A stretch of 12,974 nt of DNA from JBLHUT01 sp047629975 (GTDB lineage: Bacteria; Pseudomonadota; Alphaproteobacteria; Rhodobacterales; Rhodobacteraceae). Every line of letters begins with the position of its first letter. The stretch's first letter is position 1. The stretch covers positions 1-12,974 of the forward strand of contig JBLHUT010000072.1 in the NCBI GenBank assembly GCA_047629975.1, in the 5' to 3' direction. Both the position numbers and the translations under genes were made by a program. Below are positions 12,118 through 12,974 of the stretch, piece after piece. The notes under the pieces were generated by a model. That model was not told where the DNA came from. It worked only from the letters and a program-made list of their open reading frames with translations, and ran no database searches.

Positions 12118-12974
12118 TCAACCGGCGACAGACACCGCCTTGTTGGGACGCGGAGAGCCGCGCCACAAGGTCGCGACGATCATCAGGTTCGCCACTCCGG
12201 CAAGCGCGGCCATGCCGTAGGCCACTGTGTAATCTCCGAAAACATCATAGAGCAAACCGCCCAATGACCCGCCGATCGCGTGACCGAACCAGCCGAACAT
12301 CACAACGACACCAACCGCCGAAGCCCGGCGCGACGGCGGGATCAGCACCCGCAAGCACACCAGCACACCGGTCATGACCCCTGCATATCCAAACCCGTAA
12401 ACGACCGCATAGATATAGAACGTCGACAGATCCTGAATATAGGTGAAGCCAAAAATCATCACAGTCATCCACGCGGTCGCGCTCATGTATGCCGGCACCG
12501 CGCCGACGATATCTGCCAACTTGCCAAAAGCAATGCGCCCGACAATCGCCACCAACAACATCACAAAAATGACCTGTCCCGCCTCGTCAGCCGCAAAGCC
12601 ACGATCCTGAATAAGCGGAACCAGATGCATCAGCGGAATGGCCATGCAGATGCAACACAGGATGATTGCAGCACTCATGGTTATGATTACCCGTCTTGTC
12701 GGGATCGCCACATCCTCCAGTGCGCTGTCAGAGCGGAGTTGGGCCGCACTCGCCACAGGGGCCGTGCGCAACAGCAAAGACAGCGGGATCAATGTCAGCA
12801 CCATAAACGCACCCGTCGCGGCAAATGCACCATCAGTGCCGAACGCGGCAATCAAGTGAGACGACACAAACGGCACCGCCCCCTGCCCAAGCGCCTGCCC
12901 CGCCGAGGCAATCCCGATCGCCAGCCCCGCCCCCGTTTGAAACCAGCTTCCGACAACAGCCATCAAAGGCGCGA
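12118..12974 (-). CDS. Major facilitator superfamily transporter, C-terminal part (cut by right edge)
   Basis: The frame is open to the last base of the window. The TTG/ATG pair near 12966 is internal, because in-frame codons (..A P L M A V V G S W F) continue beyond it in typical MFS style. About 285 residues are visible with roughly eight hydrophobic helices, which are helices 5-12 of a 12-helix carrier. GLAIGIASAGQALGQGAVPF resembles the helix-5 motif of monocarboxylate and oxalate/formate-type carriers. GRIAFGKLADIVG is the loop motif repeated after helix 8. The substrate is not predictable. It is convergent with the iron-binding protein gene and shows no sign of belonging to that system. 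Confidence 0.85.
   Translation of the reverse strand, partial: APLMAVVGSWFQTGAGLAIGIASAGQALGQGAVPFVSSHLIAAFGTDGAFAATGAFMVLTLIPLSLLLRTAPVASAAQLRSDSALEDVAIPTRRVIITMSAAIILCCICMAIPLMHLVPLIQDRGFAADEAGQVIFVMLLVAIVGRIAFGKLADIVGAVPAYMSATAWMTVMIFGFTYIQDLSTFYIYAVVYGFGYAGVMTGVLVCLRVLIPPSRRASAVGVVVMFGWFGHAIGGSLGGLLYDVFGDYTVAYGMAALAGVANLMIVATLWRGSPRPNKAVSVAG

Overview
The window looks like chromosomal DNA of an alphaproteobacterium of the family Rhodobacteraceae (Roseobacter/Rhodobacter type). The evidence is the gene order dusB-ntrB-ntrC-ntrY next to a fused ispDF, pgpA, a CinA C-domain gene, a COQ10/RatA gene and lipA, together with an NtrC that lacks the sigma-54 contact loop, as described for Rhodobacter capsulatus. 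Genes are densely packed. No tRNA, rRNA, insertion sequence, prophage or CRISPR array was seen, and no stretch over 300 bases lacks a gene.

Left arm (1-4236, minus strand): dusB, ntrB and ntrC are translationally coupled (ATGA overlap, then TGATG), followed after 87 bases by ntrY, which runs off the left edge. This is the nitrogen two-component module with its tRNA dihydrouridine synthase leader gene.

Middle (4444-6591, plus strand): ispDF, pgpA and the cinA-like gene form a tight operon for isoprenoid precursor synthesis, phosphatidylglycerol synthesis and NMN recycling. A divergent region of about 200 bases (4237-4443) holds a 15-base perfect palindrome, a second inverted repeat and candidate promoters for both directions. 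The cinA-like gene meets the convergent COQ10/RatA gene with a 10-base 3' overlap. A divergent hypoxanthine phosphoribosyltransferase gene lies between the COQ10/RatA gene and lipA.

Right arm: lipA and an OxyR-type regulator are read on the minus strand. A 252-base region (9816-10067) separates oxyR from mazG. It contains an OxyR-like dyad, three 25-base tandem repeats that each carry a hairpin, and a C-rich leader. mazG is followed by a periplasmic iron-binding-type solute-binding protein with no permease or ATPase beside it. A convergent major facilitator transporter is cut by the right edge.

Most of the content is conserved housekeeping and regulatory genes, and I see no convincing new multi-gene system. 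The points most worth checking are the small-scale ones: the GAFTGA-less NtrC paired with a palindrome upstream of its own operon, the tandem hairpin repeats between oxyR and mazG, a 14-base duplication at the pgpA/cinA junction, and a dyad over the promoter of the iron-binding protein gene.
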